DNA of 64,000 bases from Mucilaginibacter geliditolerans (GTDB lineage: Bacteria; Bacteroidota; Bacteroidia; Sphingobacteriales; Sphingobacteriaceae). This document shows, piece after piece, positions 26,901-35,551 of this stretch. The notes below the pieces were generated by a model. It had not been told where the DNA came from. It saw only the letters and a program-made list of their open reading frames with translations, and did no database searches. The DNA lies in contig NZ_JACHBY010000012.1 of NCBI RefSeq assembly GCF_014200495.1, positions 62,001-126,000 on the forward strand, written 5' to 3'. The position numbers were made by a program, and so were the translations under genes. Position 1 is the first letter of the stretch, and each line of letters starts with the position of its first letter.

Positions 26901-28292
26901 TTTGAAGCTGCCCTTCATGATAAAGAGGTTTATCAGAGCATCGAATCCATTACTATGGGTGAAGAGGTTAATACTGCTCAAAATCTAGTAGGTGCATTAA
27001 CAAAGACTTTTCAAACCCGAAGTTTTGAAGATTACCGTTACGAGATTCAAAATTTGAGCAAATTAGCACAGACATCCTTTATTCTTGGTTTGGCAAATAA
27101 AGACTTCAATATTCTTTTACTCAACTCGCTGATTTTAAATGACCAGCGATTAAGTTTTGACAATATTTATGTAAAAGATGGGACTGTAAAAGAATTTGGA
27201 GCGCAGGTAAATAAAGAATTTTTAAACTATCTTCCAGATTATATCGACTATATCAAAGGAAAGTTAAATTTAAAGCAAGGTCAGGCTTTATTATGGCTGT
27301 TTGAAATAGTAGATCAGACCTATTCGATAAAAATCGATGCGGATTTTAACCTGAGTATTGCAGAGCACGCCAATTGGGATTTGCAGAAAATGCGCTATTG
27401 GCTTAAAAACTCACTACCCAAATTTTACTTTAACAGCCAGAAAAACAAGTATTACGATTATCAGGCACAGGACCTGATCTATAAGGAATTACTTAATAAC
27501 CTCTCCGATTTCGACCTTGGATTGCATTTAGATTGCCAAGAGTTACTTGTATTAAAAAGTGTTGATATGTCGGCCTATCCTGATAATATGCTGGTCAATA
27601 AGGGCGATCTTCTTATAAGAAATATGCCTATTTGTAATATCTTAAATTTAGAGCATTATCTCCGCAATAATAATGATTATATCATTGAAGAGTTGTCTAT
27701 CACAGCCTGGATACCCCGTAAAGGGTTAGATATAACGATCAGTTATGGTTATGAATCGTTAAATGAAACTTTGGTTAGTCATAATGCTATAATTTATGAG
27801 GATATTACTATTAAGCCCCCTCAAGAGACAAGTTTAAATATTTTTCTCGCACATGGTAATATTGGGCGGGACGGGTTTAAATATGTAGAAGCAGGGGAAG
27901 ATGCAATGATTATTAACTTTGAGATGTTTGGTAAGGGGGATATTGCAGTTTTGTTTATATGTAGTTCCGGTTCGCAAAAGGAAGACTTTTTTTCACAAGA
28001 TGTTATATCGTTAGCACAGGAATTAATAGCTCAAGGGTATAAATCAGTGATTGCGCCGTTTTGGAAATACGATGTTACAATGGCACAAATCTGGTTAAAA
28101 GAATTCTTGCTAAATTTAAAAAACGGATATTCGGTAAGTGAGGCGGTGCATCTTTCAAATAGAAAAGTGGGTGAATATGACAACGAATCAGGTAAGTTAT
28201 TCCACGATCCGGCCGGATGGGCCGCAATGCATTTATACGGAAGTCCAAATGTCTTTATAAAAAATGATATAAAAAATCATGAGGTTAAATGA
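23922..28292 (+). CDS. Giant CHAT-domain (caspase-like) protease
   Basis: A 1456-residue protein. Residues 1 to about 1250 are almost entirely helical, without membrane segments or a P-loop; the part near 800-1050 reads like TPR-type repeats. The C-terminal ~170 residues are a CHAT protease domain. Its His is in FLAHGNIGRDG (H1311) and its Cys in AVLFICSSGS (C1347). GYKSVIAPFW, GYSVSEAVHLSNRKV and the final WAAMHLYGSP are typical. CHAT proteases act as induced executioners, as in TPR-CHAT of Craspase and bacterial gasdermin loci. The ATGA overlap with the next gene ties it to a STAND NTPase, so the protease is probably activated through that partner. Targets cannot be inferred. Confidence 0.85.
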   Translation: MTFLSTRLFDLLVNEKITPLDVEFDLDKVKSAIADASPDELLFFRVLETFNNFYYEAIKLVFDTLEEYQFTRDELINGFFAKANMHCISVLESSFQSAMYREVSPDMERMRFSKTVDHDGNEVISKDSIEIVADVLNVILEHQIKYGIFNKYKDDEAKHEKDDIYKCLQSIHYYFNLIFNLKSAYDDLIYLEAEFTLDTEGLKIIHARPSIEFVGLANDTRKTSHFNEILMPLMMAFQGKTIKGKSIGTIKIADSDMAIKVVTGDIKADATLFLDMRLDQTHEYLRGLELAAFENFKLSDLLILLNKLTDIVSYYQTGNQIKSGLIENAPAKLKEETLIEYLVQATDYPRSLIGKFIQSLLFDGSVSLWRAPIYQQGEFIYLVFSVLFAPNHDLYIDRWLRVSGIENSKRQAMWSDHVGSHLLWTSEQKEQKIKFDVLKKEAIGSVPENLVFIETGSQVLALLCITYDFPLEDENRRKTLMDISQIFETLNLDTVSNYAQEQNKKLLLIGLSNYLDLSGLVLNGIPILDLTLLLNYISVGKSQKVKAIGDGSNFQVRQFYEFKYYDNQAEFEENLEKFLLFPYPVHSILSKLRMKMIEVLPAEATPRIFNQAVEMVSEEEETALEIEDLDYVLKREYLVDERNKNNDQVIFQLLSRLFTKIDSIKVYNPELIIQTVRAIKTSQRISSVHLAFYMVKMLDRFQKQKFQKHNKFTHQSYDENDLDFISDKINTGVKGNTLQLSTYSDKFAFEELIRAKFISFLIDSIGNMPLKKMSMSELKFIYTQVVFLKGFYEDELVVEYIYKAIGNFIELLNFNHEYQMARDIAEETLIFSISINQKTHAWYILFNTYTKQKNIMYAGVYGNLLFTSLHNQVTIDKELLIDSLHAAIKYFREFRYLDLIKSIIKFAKSLGLSDYDNQKFTLIYFNSRLVVGLNRDKGLPEEIGKYLAKQKNNIIKFGDIGCFPWIGLLINFKHAAEHYGQKVPQQLLDDLAFFEAALHDKEVYQSIESITMGEEVNTAQNLVGALTKTFQTRSFEDYRYEIQNLSKLAQTSFILGLANKDFNILLLNSLILNDQRLSFDNIYVKDGTVKEFGAQVNKEFLNYLPDYIDYIKGKLNLKQGQALLWLFEIVDQTYSIKIDADFNLSIAEHANWDLQKMRYWLKNSLPKFYFNSQKNKYYDYQAQDLIYKELLNNLSDFDLGLHLDCQELLVLKSVDMSAYPDNMLVNKGDLLIRNMPICNILNLEHYLRNNNDYIIEELSITAWIPRKGLDITISYGYESLNETLVSHNAIIYEDITIKPPQETSLNIFLAHGNIGRDGFKYVEAGEDAMIINFEMFGKGDIAVLFICSSGSQKEDFFSQDVISLAQELIAQGYKSVIAPFWKYDVTMAQIWLKEFLLNLKNGYSVSEAVHLSNRKVGEYDNESGKLFHDPAGWAAMHLYGSPNVFIKNDIKNHEVK

Positions 28293-31200
28293 ATGTGATG
28301 GCCAATAGCGATCTCCCGACAATAGAATTTTACATAGGCGCGCCGATCATATACCGGTCGGAAATTCTTTGCATTCACCATTTTATTGACCTGTTAAAAA
28401 AAGAGCGATTAACCGCAATCCTAATTGCAAATGTGAACATCAATTTAAGGCAGATCGACCTTATAATAGCCTTGGAAAATAAAACAATTGTGGTTGAAAT
28501 TAAGGGAAGTCACTTGCCAATTTCAGGAACGGTTAATGGTGATTGGCAAATGCAGTTACCGAACGGTGAGAAAAAGGTTATTGGGAATTACTATAACCAA
28601 ACTCTTAACGCAAAACATATTGTAAAGGACATGATAACTACCGTTAAAGGTGCGGACACTGGTTATCCTGAAAGTTTATTATTATTTCAACCTTTTTTGC
28701 CTTTGGGCTCTGCTATTCCCGAGAGCGATTTTAAAGTAGCTATCAAAAATCTGAATAACGTAAAATCTTTAAATGAATTTAAAGCGACTTCGGGATTTGA
28801 TTTTACAAGTTGGAATAAGTTTATTGTACAGCAAAATCTTCAAAAGGTAAAAAATAGTGAAGAGTTATTTAATCAGGATTTGCGCTCAATCGAACTTCAT
28901 CTTAGTAGATATACTGCAAATTATACAAGGAATTATGAACATGAATTGCAGCAATTTGTTGATGTCGAATTAGCAGTAGGAAGTCAAACGCTTTCAAGTA
29001 ATCAATTTAACGATCTGTTGATTGCTCCCGACAATCTAATTATTAGTGGTGAAACCGGTTGTGGTAAATCTTTATTAGCCAAGAAAATCGGGAATGATGT
29101 GATTAATCAAGGCGGCATACCTATTTATTTAGAGGCTAAATACTTTGAAAGGTTACTTGGCCCAATGATCGATATAGAAGTTGGCCTGTTAGAATATAAA
29201 TCAAGCAGGGAGCTTTTTAAAGATGCAATTTCTTCCGGCAGGCTTATTTATTTGATTATTGATGGCTATAATGAATGTGATACGGATTTAAGAGGCCAGC
29301 TGGTCAGGTGTTTACTTGCATTGTTGAGGAGATATTTAGTTAAGATTATTATAGTAGGCCAGGAACGATATGAAGAACTCTCTCCTCTCAGGGGACAATC
29401 CATAATGGTCAATAAACCAAGTGACGAAATAAAACAAAAGATTGCGGGGCAATTTTGCGACCAGGACACTTTAAATGCATTATTACCATTATTACAAAGT
29501 GTTAGTTCAGGAATCGAAGCCAATGTTATTGGCAACTTATCTAAATTCGACATATCGGAAAAAAGCAGGTTTAGCAGATTCGACCTTTTTATACGTTCAA
29601 GGTTAAATGGTTCAAACAAGTCCATCGAAATTTTAAATGAACTCGCTCATTTCCTCGCACAAAAATTAGCCTTCAGTCTTTCCGCAAGGGAAGCAGACAT
29701 CCTGCTTTCAGAAAATAACTTGCATGGTAATGATTTTGAAAAAGTCGTTAAATCAGGTGTAATAAAAGTATACGGGAACAATGTAAGTTTTGCGCATGAG
29801 GAGTTCCTAAACACTTATATCGCTGATAATATAGTTCGAAAATCCAATAATGAAGTCAATAAAATAATAAGTTCTTTAAGCGAGCCTAAAAACAAAAAGC
29901 GGGATTTTATGATAATTGGAGCCATAGAGGATTTAACTATACTCCACGAAGTACTCGAATGGACGATTGATTATAAAATCATTGTCTCCTGCATAAAGAA
30001 AGATTGTGGAAGCTTCGCATTCCATTGGGCGACAAACAAAATGGAAACCTTGCTTATTAGCATCAGTACAGAAATTGAAGGAATAATATTTCAAGTTACA
30101 GGCGACAGTATGTTTAATATTATCACTGACCCTCAATCACTCCTGTCTTGGACAAATCAGCAAATGGCATTCGTTATTGCCGCCAAAATATTATTGCAGG
30201 ACGGGTATTATTTCGAAGAAGCTATTGGTCTGATTAACAAAATGGACTTAAAGATAATGCAAGCAACAACTGACTTAGCTGAAACTATAAAACAGCGAAA
30301 GCAGTCAATATTTTCCGATTTGTTTTCTTGTGTTTATATGTCCTTCGGGAGAAAAGAGATCCCGGCACTTACTACTATAGTTTCTGACATTCATTCTTCG
30401 CTCCCATTTAACCAGATCAGAAACCATGAACAGATTTTTGAATATATTAAATCATACTTAAGCGAGAATCAAACCGTTGGCTATGGGGCATTTTACTTTA
30501 TCATGGCATTCGTAAGATATAAGCCTCATGCGCATATTCTATTTCCTTACCTTTTGGATTATACAGCAGAAAAAAGCACCATTTTACCATATCACTTTAG
30601 ATTGGAGATTTTTGACCGACTGCCACACTGCTGGCAAACAGAGCAGGAGAGGTTGGCCTTAATTGATAATCTTAATTTACTATCAAGTTCAAATCCGTTT
30701 ACCAACAGTTCTATTTTTGAGGCGCTGCAGGCGTTGGGGGCAACTGAAAAGGATGAACTGGAATATCAATCCCAGGCAATCGAAGAAGTAAAAAGGGTAC
30801 TAAACGAACCAGATAATCCACAAGAATGGACTATCGCATATGGTATTTATTTTAATCAGATAGATCATCCGTATGGTTCTGCATATTCCTACGCTATAAA
30901 TACCCTTACCGAAGAAGACAGCAAATTGTTTTACCTTTTGGCATTAAGGGGGGCCAATAAGGATATGTTTATGCCTTCATTAATCTGCCGGACTGAAAAC
31001 TATAATTTTGATGAATATGGAGCAATTTTAAAGAAATGGACCATTATTCCTGAGAAACTTGGAACTGCACCACAGGAAGATGTCAATCTATTATACCTCA
31101 GCCACATCATGTTGGGCAGAATTAAATCTGATTTAATATCCCGGCTGAACACCTATTCAAATCCTTGGCAAAAAACATTATGCGCAACATCGGAACTGCT

Positions 31201-31600
31201 ATATTGGGTGAATCGCCCCGATCTTGAAAAACAAGAACTAGAGATAAAAGGGAAGGATGTAATTAGTTATTTGCTGGATGGCTTTTCCGAATATTCGTTT
31301 GATGCTATCTATCAGGTGATGCACACGATTAATTACCTGCAATTTGAAGGAAAGACATTTATTCCAATTGAACGAAAATTACCAGAGTTAATGTTGACGC
31401 TTGCAAGAAAGGCTATTAAATTCGCCTCTAGACAGAAATCAATTTACAATTGGCATAAACCCAACGAAGTGGTTTCACATGCTATTTACAAATTGGGAAC
31501 TATAGGTAATTTAACTGATGTTTTATTGTTGAAAAACCTTATCAACGATAGTGAATTAGGAACCGATGCCGTTGCAGCCATTATTACTTTGCAGGGTTAA
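28289..31600 (+). CDS. NERD-like nuclease domain fused to a STAND/NACHT-type NTPase
   Basis: The 1103-residue protein starts with a nuclease-related (NERD-like, PD-(D/E)XK) domain: QIDLIIALENKTIVVEIKGS supplies D57, E70 and K72. An NTPase of STAND/NACHT type follows, with Walker A GETGCGKS (254-261) and Walker B LIYLIIDGYNEC (D325). Residues 500-1103 are helical repeats, the usual sensor region of this class. Such proteins resemble bacterial NLR-type defence proteins (Avs, bNACHT), in which target binding triggers oligomerisation and effector activity. Here there would be two effectors: the in-chain nuclease and the CHAT protease encoded just upstream with a 4-base overlap. The ligand is unknown. 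Confidence 0.8.
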   Translation: MNVMANSDLPTIEFYIGAPIIYRSEILCIHHFIDLLKKERLTAILIANVNINLRQIDLIIALENKTIVVEIKGSHLPISGTVNGDWQMQLPNGEKKVIGNYYNQTLNAKHIVKDMITTVKGADTGYPESLLLFQPFLPLGSAIPESDFKVAIKNLNNVKSLNEFKATSGFDFTSWNKFIVQQNLQKVKNSEELFNQDLRSIELHLSRYTANYTRNYEHELQQFVDVELAVGSQTLSSNQFNDLLIAPDNLIISGETGCGKSLLAKKIGNDVINQGGIPIYLEAKYFERLLGPMIDIEVGLLEYKSSRELFKDAISSGRLIYLIIDGYNECDTDLRGQLVRCLLALLRRYLVKIIIVGQERYEELSPLRGQSIMVNKPSDEIKQKIAGQFCDQDTLNALLPLLQSVSSGIEANVIGNLSKFDISEKSRFSRFDLFIRSRLNGSNKSIEILNELAHFLAQKLAFSLSAREADILLSENNLHGNDFEKVVKSGVIKVYGNNVSFAHEEFLNTYIADNIVRKSNNEVNKIISSLSEPKNKKRDFMIIGAIEDLTILHEVLEWTIDYKIIVSCIKKDCGSFAFHWATNKMETLLISISTEIEGIIFQVTGDSMFNIITDPQSLLSWTNQQMAFVIAAKILLQDGYYFEEAIGLINKMDLKIMQATTDLAETIKQRKQSIFSDLFSCVYMSFGRKEIPALTTIVSDIHSSLPFNQIRNHEQIFEYIKSYLSENQTVGYGAFYFIMAFVRYKPHAHILFPYLLDYTAEKSTILPYHFRLEIFDRLPHCWQTEQERLALIDNLNLLSSSNPFTNSSIFEALQALGATEKDELEYQSQAIEEVKRVLNEPDNPQEWTIAYGIYFNQIDHPYGSAYSYAINTLTEEDSKLFYLLALRGANKDMFMPSLICRTENYNFDEYGAILKKWTIIPEKLGTAPQEDVNLLYLSHIMLGRIKSDLISRLNTYSNPWQKTLCATSELLYWVNRPDLEKQELEIKGKDVISYLLDGFSEYSFDAIYQVMHTINYLQFEGKTFIPIERKLPELMLTLARKAIKFASRQKSIYNWHKPNEVVSHAIYKLGTIGNLTDVLLLKNLINDSELGTDAVAAIITLQG

Positions 31601-31615
31601 AACATTTATTGCCTG

Positions 31616-32518
31616 ATGAAAAAACTGTACATCATTGGAAATGGTTTCGATATTTATCATGGGATGAAAACAACATATGCTGACTTTCATCAATATCTCA
31701 GCCAATATAATGTTGATTTAGAGATCAAACTTGAAAATTATTTTAACTTCAAAACCGATCCAAACTATTTATGGACTGACTTTGAAAATGATTTATCTTC
31801 TTTTGATTACAGGTCTTTATTTAATGATAGTAACAATATTGATGTTCTAAGTGATAGTTTTAAACTAAGCGAATGTTATGGTCTTGAGGATGATATTAAT
31901 GAGCAAACTGAAGAATTAATTCAAAATATTAAAGATGATTTCCATTCCTGGATAGAAGGAATAGAATATCCTCTTAGTGGTAATACCAATACTATTTATT
32001 TTGACCCTGATGCAATTTTTTTAAATTTTAATTATACCGACACACTCGAGGAGCTTTATAACATCCCCAAGAATAACATTCTTTATATTCACAATAATGC
32101 AAATGACTTGAGCGGTGAACTCATATTCGGTCATTCGCAAAATGCTGAATCTGACCCCGAAATGGATGAATTTGATGCGGAAGGGAATAGCAATAGAACC
32201 ATGTTTACCGATTCTGAAAATGCATCCAGAACGCCGTTCTATGCTTTTCAAAAAAACACGACCGAAATTATCGATCAGCACAGGCAATTCTTTGAAAGTT
32301 TAGGTTCGATCACCCAAATTTTAGTACTTGGGCATTCCCTTGGTAAGGTCGATTGGCCCTACTTTATAGCTGTCGCTAAAAATATTCCTCAAGCAAATTG
32401 GTTAATAAGTTACCACAGCGAATTTGAAAGGGAAAGCAAAAGGCAATTTGCTAATGAGATGTTTAGCTTAAAAAAGGTTAACATCGAGATGATTCAAATA
32501 GGAGATTTACGTTTGTAA
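31616..32518 (+). CDS. abiH: AbiH family abortive-infection protein
   Basis: A 300-residue AbiH-type protein. The N-terminal LYIIGNGFDIYHGMKTTYADF is the hallmark, followed by DAIFLNFNYTDTLEELY, ILYIHNNAND and GELIFGHSQ. The Rossmann-like IGNGFD start suggests nucleotide binding. AbiH was first described as a lactococcal phage-resistance protein, and its biochemical activity is not established. The gene starts 15 bases after the NERD-STAND gene, so it is very probably the third gene of the same operon. AT content rises in this gene and beyond. Confidence 0.87.
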   Translation: MKKLYIIGNGFDIYHGMKTTYADFHQYLSQYNVDLEIKLENYFNFKTDPNYLWTDFENDLSSFDYRSLFNDSNNIDVLSDSFKLSECYGLEDDINEQTEELIQNIKDDFHSWIEGIEYPLSGNTNTIYFDPDAIFLNFNYTDTLEELYNIPKNNILYIHNNANDLSGELIFGHSQNAESDPEMDEFDAEGNSNRTMFTDSENASRTPFYAFQKNTTEIIDQHRQFFESLGSITQILVLGHSLGKVDWPYFIAVAKNIPQANWLISYHSEFERESKRQFANEMFSLKKVNIEMIQIGDLRL

Positions 32519-32639
32519 ATTAGAGCAAAATAATATCTAACAACGTTTGAATTTTTTAAGATGAAGGTCATTATCGATAACGATACCGAATCAATAAACA
32601 TTGTTAAAAGAGTGTCAAAGCCAATAAAGATATAATTGA

Positions 32640-33041
32640 TCAGATTGCATTTGACATATCTGTTATTATATATTTGCAGAATTTGCAAGCACTCGCTCGT
32701 TCCTGTTTATACCACCTGCAATCTGATCGAATTCCGCACTTAGGCAGATGCTCTTCAATAGGTATCATGTTTAAAACACTTAACGCCTTTGCTGTTATTG
32801 AGCATTTATTATTAATCCATTGTCTACATTTTGAATCAATGCAATTATTAACGAACCTAAAATGTTCAATAGGGTTAATATTTTGACTAATGCAGTTCTG
32901 ATTAAAATCGTGGTTTAATTTTATTGGGATAGGTAAGATTCCTATTGTCCCATCTTGTTGTTTAACTCCTAATATTCTCGATCCTTCGCTTACAGCCGAA
33001 GAAGGGCATAAGAATAATTTTGATTTTCCCTTATTTTCCAC
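32640..33041 (-). CDS. Cysteine-rich protein, possible metal-binding
   Basis: A 133-residue protein with ten Cys residues. The clusters are C-x4-C-x7-C near residues 67-80 (NNCIDSKCRQWINNKC) and CGIRSDCRW followed by ACKFC near 102-122. The spacing suggests Zn or Fe-S binding. The N-terminal CPSSAVSEGSRILGVKQQDGTIG is also distinctive. I do not recognise the family. It lies 29 bases downstream of a 71-residue gene on the same strand, forming a two-gene unit that diverges from three other unknown genes. Confidence 0.5.
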   Translation of the reverse strand: MENKGKSKLFLCPSSAVSEGSRILGVKQQDGTIGILPIPIKLNHDFNQNCISQNINPIEHFRFVNNCIDSKCRQWINNKCSITAKALSVLNMIPIEEHLPKCGIRSDCRWYKQERASACKFCKYIITDMSNAI

Positions 33042-33070
33042 ATTTTTTAAATTAATATTGGAGTCTTAAG

Positions 33071-33286
33071 TTATTTAAAAATTAATCCTAAAATAATAGT
33101 AATTGGATCATCAAACGATTCTTTAGCCAATTGTTTGGTTATTGGTGAAACGGTGAAATTGTTTGAGCCTGCATTTTCAATTAAGACCTTTGAGACTAAC
33201 TTTTCAATCCCATTCTGAATTTCTTGCGATTGCTTTTCGTTTAATTCTATGGTAGAAAGATCAACTATAAATTTTTTTCCTTTCAT
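33071..33286 (-). CDS. Small helical protein, possible peptide partner of the Cys-rich protein
   Basis: A 71-residue protein (MKGKKFIVDLSTIELNEKQS, then a helical stretch ending DDPITIILGLIFK) without Cys. The N-terminal pattern DLSxIxL resembles leader-like small proteins seen beside modification genes in Bacteroidota and cyanobacteria, but this is a loose memory. It could be a precursor peptide or just a small helical protein. Confidence 0.45.
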   Translation of the reverse strand: MKGKKFIVDLSTIELNEKQSQEIQNGIEKLVSKVLIENAGSNNFTVSPITKQLAKESFDDPITIILGLIFK

Positions 33287-33354
33287 ATCTATTAAATTTT
33301 ATTTACTAAAATAGAATTAAAATTTTGATTATAGTTAATTTGTAATATCTTAGT

Positions 33355-33368
33355 ATAAAGATCTTTAT
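33355..33368. promoter_or_regulatory. Perfect 14-base palindrome between divergent small-gene operons
   Basis: ATAAAGATCTTTAT is a perfect palindrome in the 153-base gap between the 33071-33286 gene (minus) and the 33440-33802 gene (plus). The place fits an operator serving both units. In such AT-rich DNA, chance is not excluded. Confidence 0.4.
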
Positions 33369-33439
33369 GTTATAAAGCTAATTGAAAACTTAGAGATTTT
33401 TGAATTATAATTATCAACATAAATCTAAATCTTAAAGCA

Positions 33440-33802
33440 ATGAAAGCCAATGTAAATCTTGAGATGAAGTCATCTCTTATCACATCTACAAATGTTGTTA
33501 CTCTTGAGACAGATCCGACTTCCTCAGTGAGCTTTGATCTTCAAAAAGTTAAAATGACAAGTGAACAGCATAAAATTGTAATTAAGCTATTTAGCCAAAA
33601 TCCATCCATGATTGCTGCTGATGAAGAACACTCTCCCGCTGATGAACAAGGAAAAGAAGGCCCGGGAAGTAAATATTTAAGCAGAGATGAATTTGAAAGC
33701 ATACGCACATTGGGAGTAAGACTTGGGCCAGTTACAAATCAGCCGCTTGCAGTTATTGCTGATTTTTGTATTCATGCCATTATCCTTCCGAAACTAAAGT
33801 AG
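33440..33802 (+). CDS. Hypothetical protein
   Basis: A 120-residue acidic protein (NLEMKSSLITSTNVVTLETD, middle MIAADEEHSPADEQGKEGPG) with no signal peptide. The centre is probably disordered. It is the first of three plus-strand genes (33440, 33819, 34300) that lie close together. Function is not recognised. Confidence 0.45.
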   Translation: MKANVNLEMKSSLITSTNVVTLETDPTSSVSFDLQKVKMTSEQHKIVIKLFSQNPSMIAADEEHSPADEQGKEGPGSKYLSRDEFESIRTLGVRLGPVTNQPLAVIADFCIHAIILPKLK

Positions 33803-33818
33803 ATACCTTCGTAGTTGC

Positions 33819-34319
33819 ATGCAAGGAAAACTAAAATTTGATAGCGTTTTCATTGAAAATATGATTGACCAATATTTTCAAAATATTAAATTATCGTCAA
33901 CGACGCAATACTACAGAATTAATGACTTTCCTTCAAACATATATGGGGAGTATTATAGAGTTCTGCTTGAGTCGTTTAAAGATTTAACTTTAGTTTATCA
34001 AGTTAAATTAAAAAGTTCAATTGCATCAGACCCTTTTTTAACGTCTAGACTTTTGATGCGCGGCTTTGAATTAGAATTGGATATAAATTACATATATAGT
34101 CTAGCTGATGCCATTAAAACGTCGTCGTTAATTGAAGCAATGCGGCTACAGTATATCTGTAATTACTTCCTAAAAAGAGGTAATCAAAGTTTTGTCTTTT
34201 TAAATTTTTTTAACCAATCAAGTTTATTCATAAATACTTTAATATCTATTTCTAATGATCCTCATATAAAAAAAGAAAAAAGCATTTTGAACTATAATTA
34301 TGGATTTGAAATCGGTTGA
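33819..34319 (+). CDS. Hypothetical protein
   Basis: A 166-residue, mainly helical, AT-rich-coded protein. It starts 16 bases after the previous gene and overlaps the next by 20 bases. No motif is recognised. The overlap suggests that its product and the next work together. Confidence 0.45.
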   Translation: MQGKLKFDSVFIENMIDQYFQNIKLSSTTQYYRINDFPSNIYGEYYRVLLESFKDLTLVYQVKLKSSIASDPFLTSRLLMRGFELELDINYIYSLADAIKTSSLIEAMRLQYICNYFLKRGNQSFVFLNFFNQSSLFINTLISISNDPHIKKEKSILNYNYGFEIG

Positions 34320-35244
34320 ACTTGATTCAAAGAACGGACTTCTTCTTGGTTTGGCATGGATTAATGAGAATTTACATGAATTTGCCATTCCAAATGTAAA
34401 ATCAAGCTCTTTTACTAATGAGGAAATTGTACTTCTCAAACCTGCATCAGAATTAGCGTTGACGGTTTGTCTATTGAAAAGATGTAAAATAGATATTCCA
34501 GTTCTTGACCGACTGGCCGACTGGCTTTGGACACAGGCCAGTTTTGGAAGTACTTTTAGTCATATTTTAATTGCGAGGAATGATTTCCTTCCAGCATGTG
34601 CATTTTATTCATCGCTTTATCAACTTGGATACCGGTCTAAAGTATTGTCCTCTATTTTAAAAACACTGGCAATTTCAGATTTTTCTAAATTTTTGCCGAT
34701 TCAACCTTGGGCTCAACTTGCTATTGAATATAATTTATGGAAACTTAGATTAATTCCGTTTAAAGAAATTCGGCAGAATAATTTATATGTAACTGGACTT
34801 CCTGAGCCTTGGGTAATTTCAAACGAGATTGCATATGCGATTACACATGAAATTTTTTATTTATCCGATTTTGGCTTCAGAAAATTAAAAATTAGACACT
34901 TAAAAGACTACCTTTTATTGTGGATTCCATATTGGACAAATACATTTATATCGGAACATGATAATGATCTTACATCAGAATTTTCTATGATTTATAGTTC
35001 AATACAAGGTGAGGAACATGATATTTCAAAACATCCTTTAATCGGTTTGTTTATTCAACAACAATCGAATGGATTAGTAAAGGGACCCGAAGGAGCAGGG
35101 TCTTATCTCTTCAACAAAGGTGATACTGAAAATAGGAGAAATTTTTTATCCAATTATCATACCACTTTGGTATTTATTATGGCGAATGCTCTTTTTTTAA
35201 GGAATTCTAATAAAATAACGAAAAGTAAATTATTAAGGGCTTAA
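34300..35244 (+). CDS. Hypothetical protein, DUF6895-like
   Basis: A 314-residue helical protein. LLGLAWINENLHEF near the start, PASELALTVCLLKRCKIDIP, and YHTTLVFIMANALF near the end recall the DUF6895 family, known mainly from actinobacterial gene clusters. I give this as a resemblance only. No catalytic motif is seen. It ends the three-gene plus-strand unit. Confidence 0.45.
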   Translation: MDLKSVELDSKNGLLLGLAWINENLHEFAIPNVKSSSFTNEEIVLLKPASELALTVCLLKRCKIDIPVLDRLADWLWTQASFGSTFSHILIARNDFLPACAFYSSLYQLGYRSKVLSSILKTLAISDFSKFLPIQPWAQLAIEYNLWKLRLIPFKEIRQNNLYVTGLPEPWVISNEIAYAITHEIFYLSDFGFRKLKIRHLKDYLLLWIPYWTNTFISEHDNDLTSEFSMIYSSIQGEEHDISKHPLIGLFIQQQSNGLVKGPEGAGSYLFNKGDTENRRNFLSNYHTTLVFIMANALFLRNSNKITKSKLLRA

Positions 35245-35283
35245 AACTGCATGTAACCAGTACGATTTATATTGGTCCGCCAT
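35241..35283 (-). pseudogene. Remnant of a second copy of the downstream membrane-protein gene
   Basis: On the minus strand this reads TNINRTGYMQF followed by a stop. It matches NINHTGYMQF of the 401-residue protein encoded at 35552-36757. In DNA, 35244-35275 and 35960-35991 agree in 29 of 32 bases by eye. The rest of the copy is lost. The remaining gap up to 35551 holds a hairpin (35354-35382) and otherwise nothing I can identify. Confidence 0.5.
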
Positions 35284-35353
35284 ATTTATTTATGAATTAT
35301 TCGAGATCGAAAATCGGGTAACAACTGACCAAGGGGTAACCGTATTGAAGAGG

Positions 35354-35382
35354 GAATAAAGGGGGAAATTCTCCCTTTATTC
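35354..35382. terminator. Hairpin between convergent genes
   Basis: GAATAAAGGG and CCCTTTATTC form a 10-11 bp stem around GGAAATTCT. It lies between the ends of the 34300-35244 (plus) and 35552-36757 (minus) genes. It lacks a strong T-tract, so termination strength is uncertain. Confidence 0.5.
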
Positions 35383-35551
35383 TAAAGAAATTATACTACT
35401 GAATAAATCCTTACTTCCGGCGCAGAAGCTAACAATGAAGATGACTTTTAACAACATCATTGTTATATCAACCTTTAATTTACTGGCTTGTAATACTAAT
35501 ACAGAGTTACCACATAAATTTTGATACTCAATCTGATTGCTATAAAGTATT

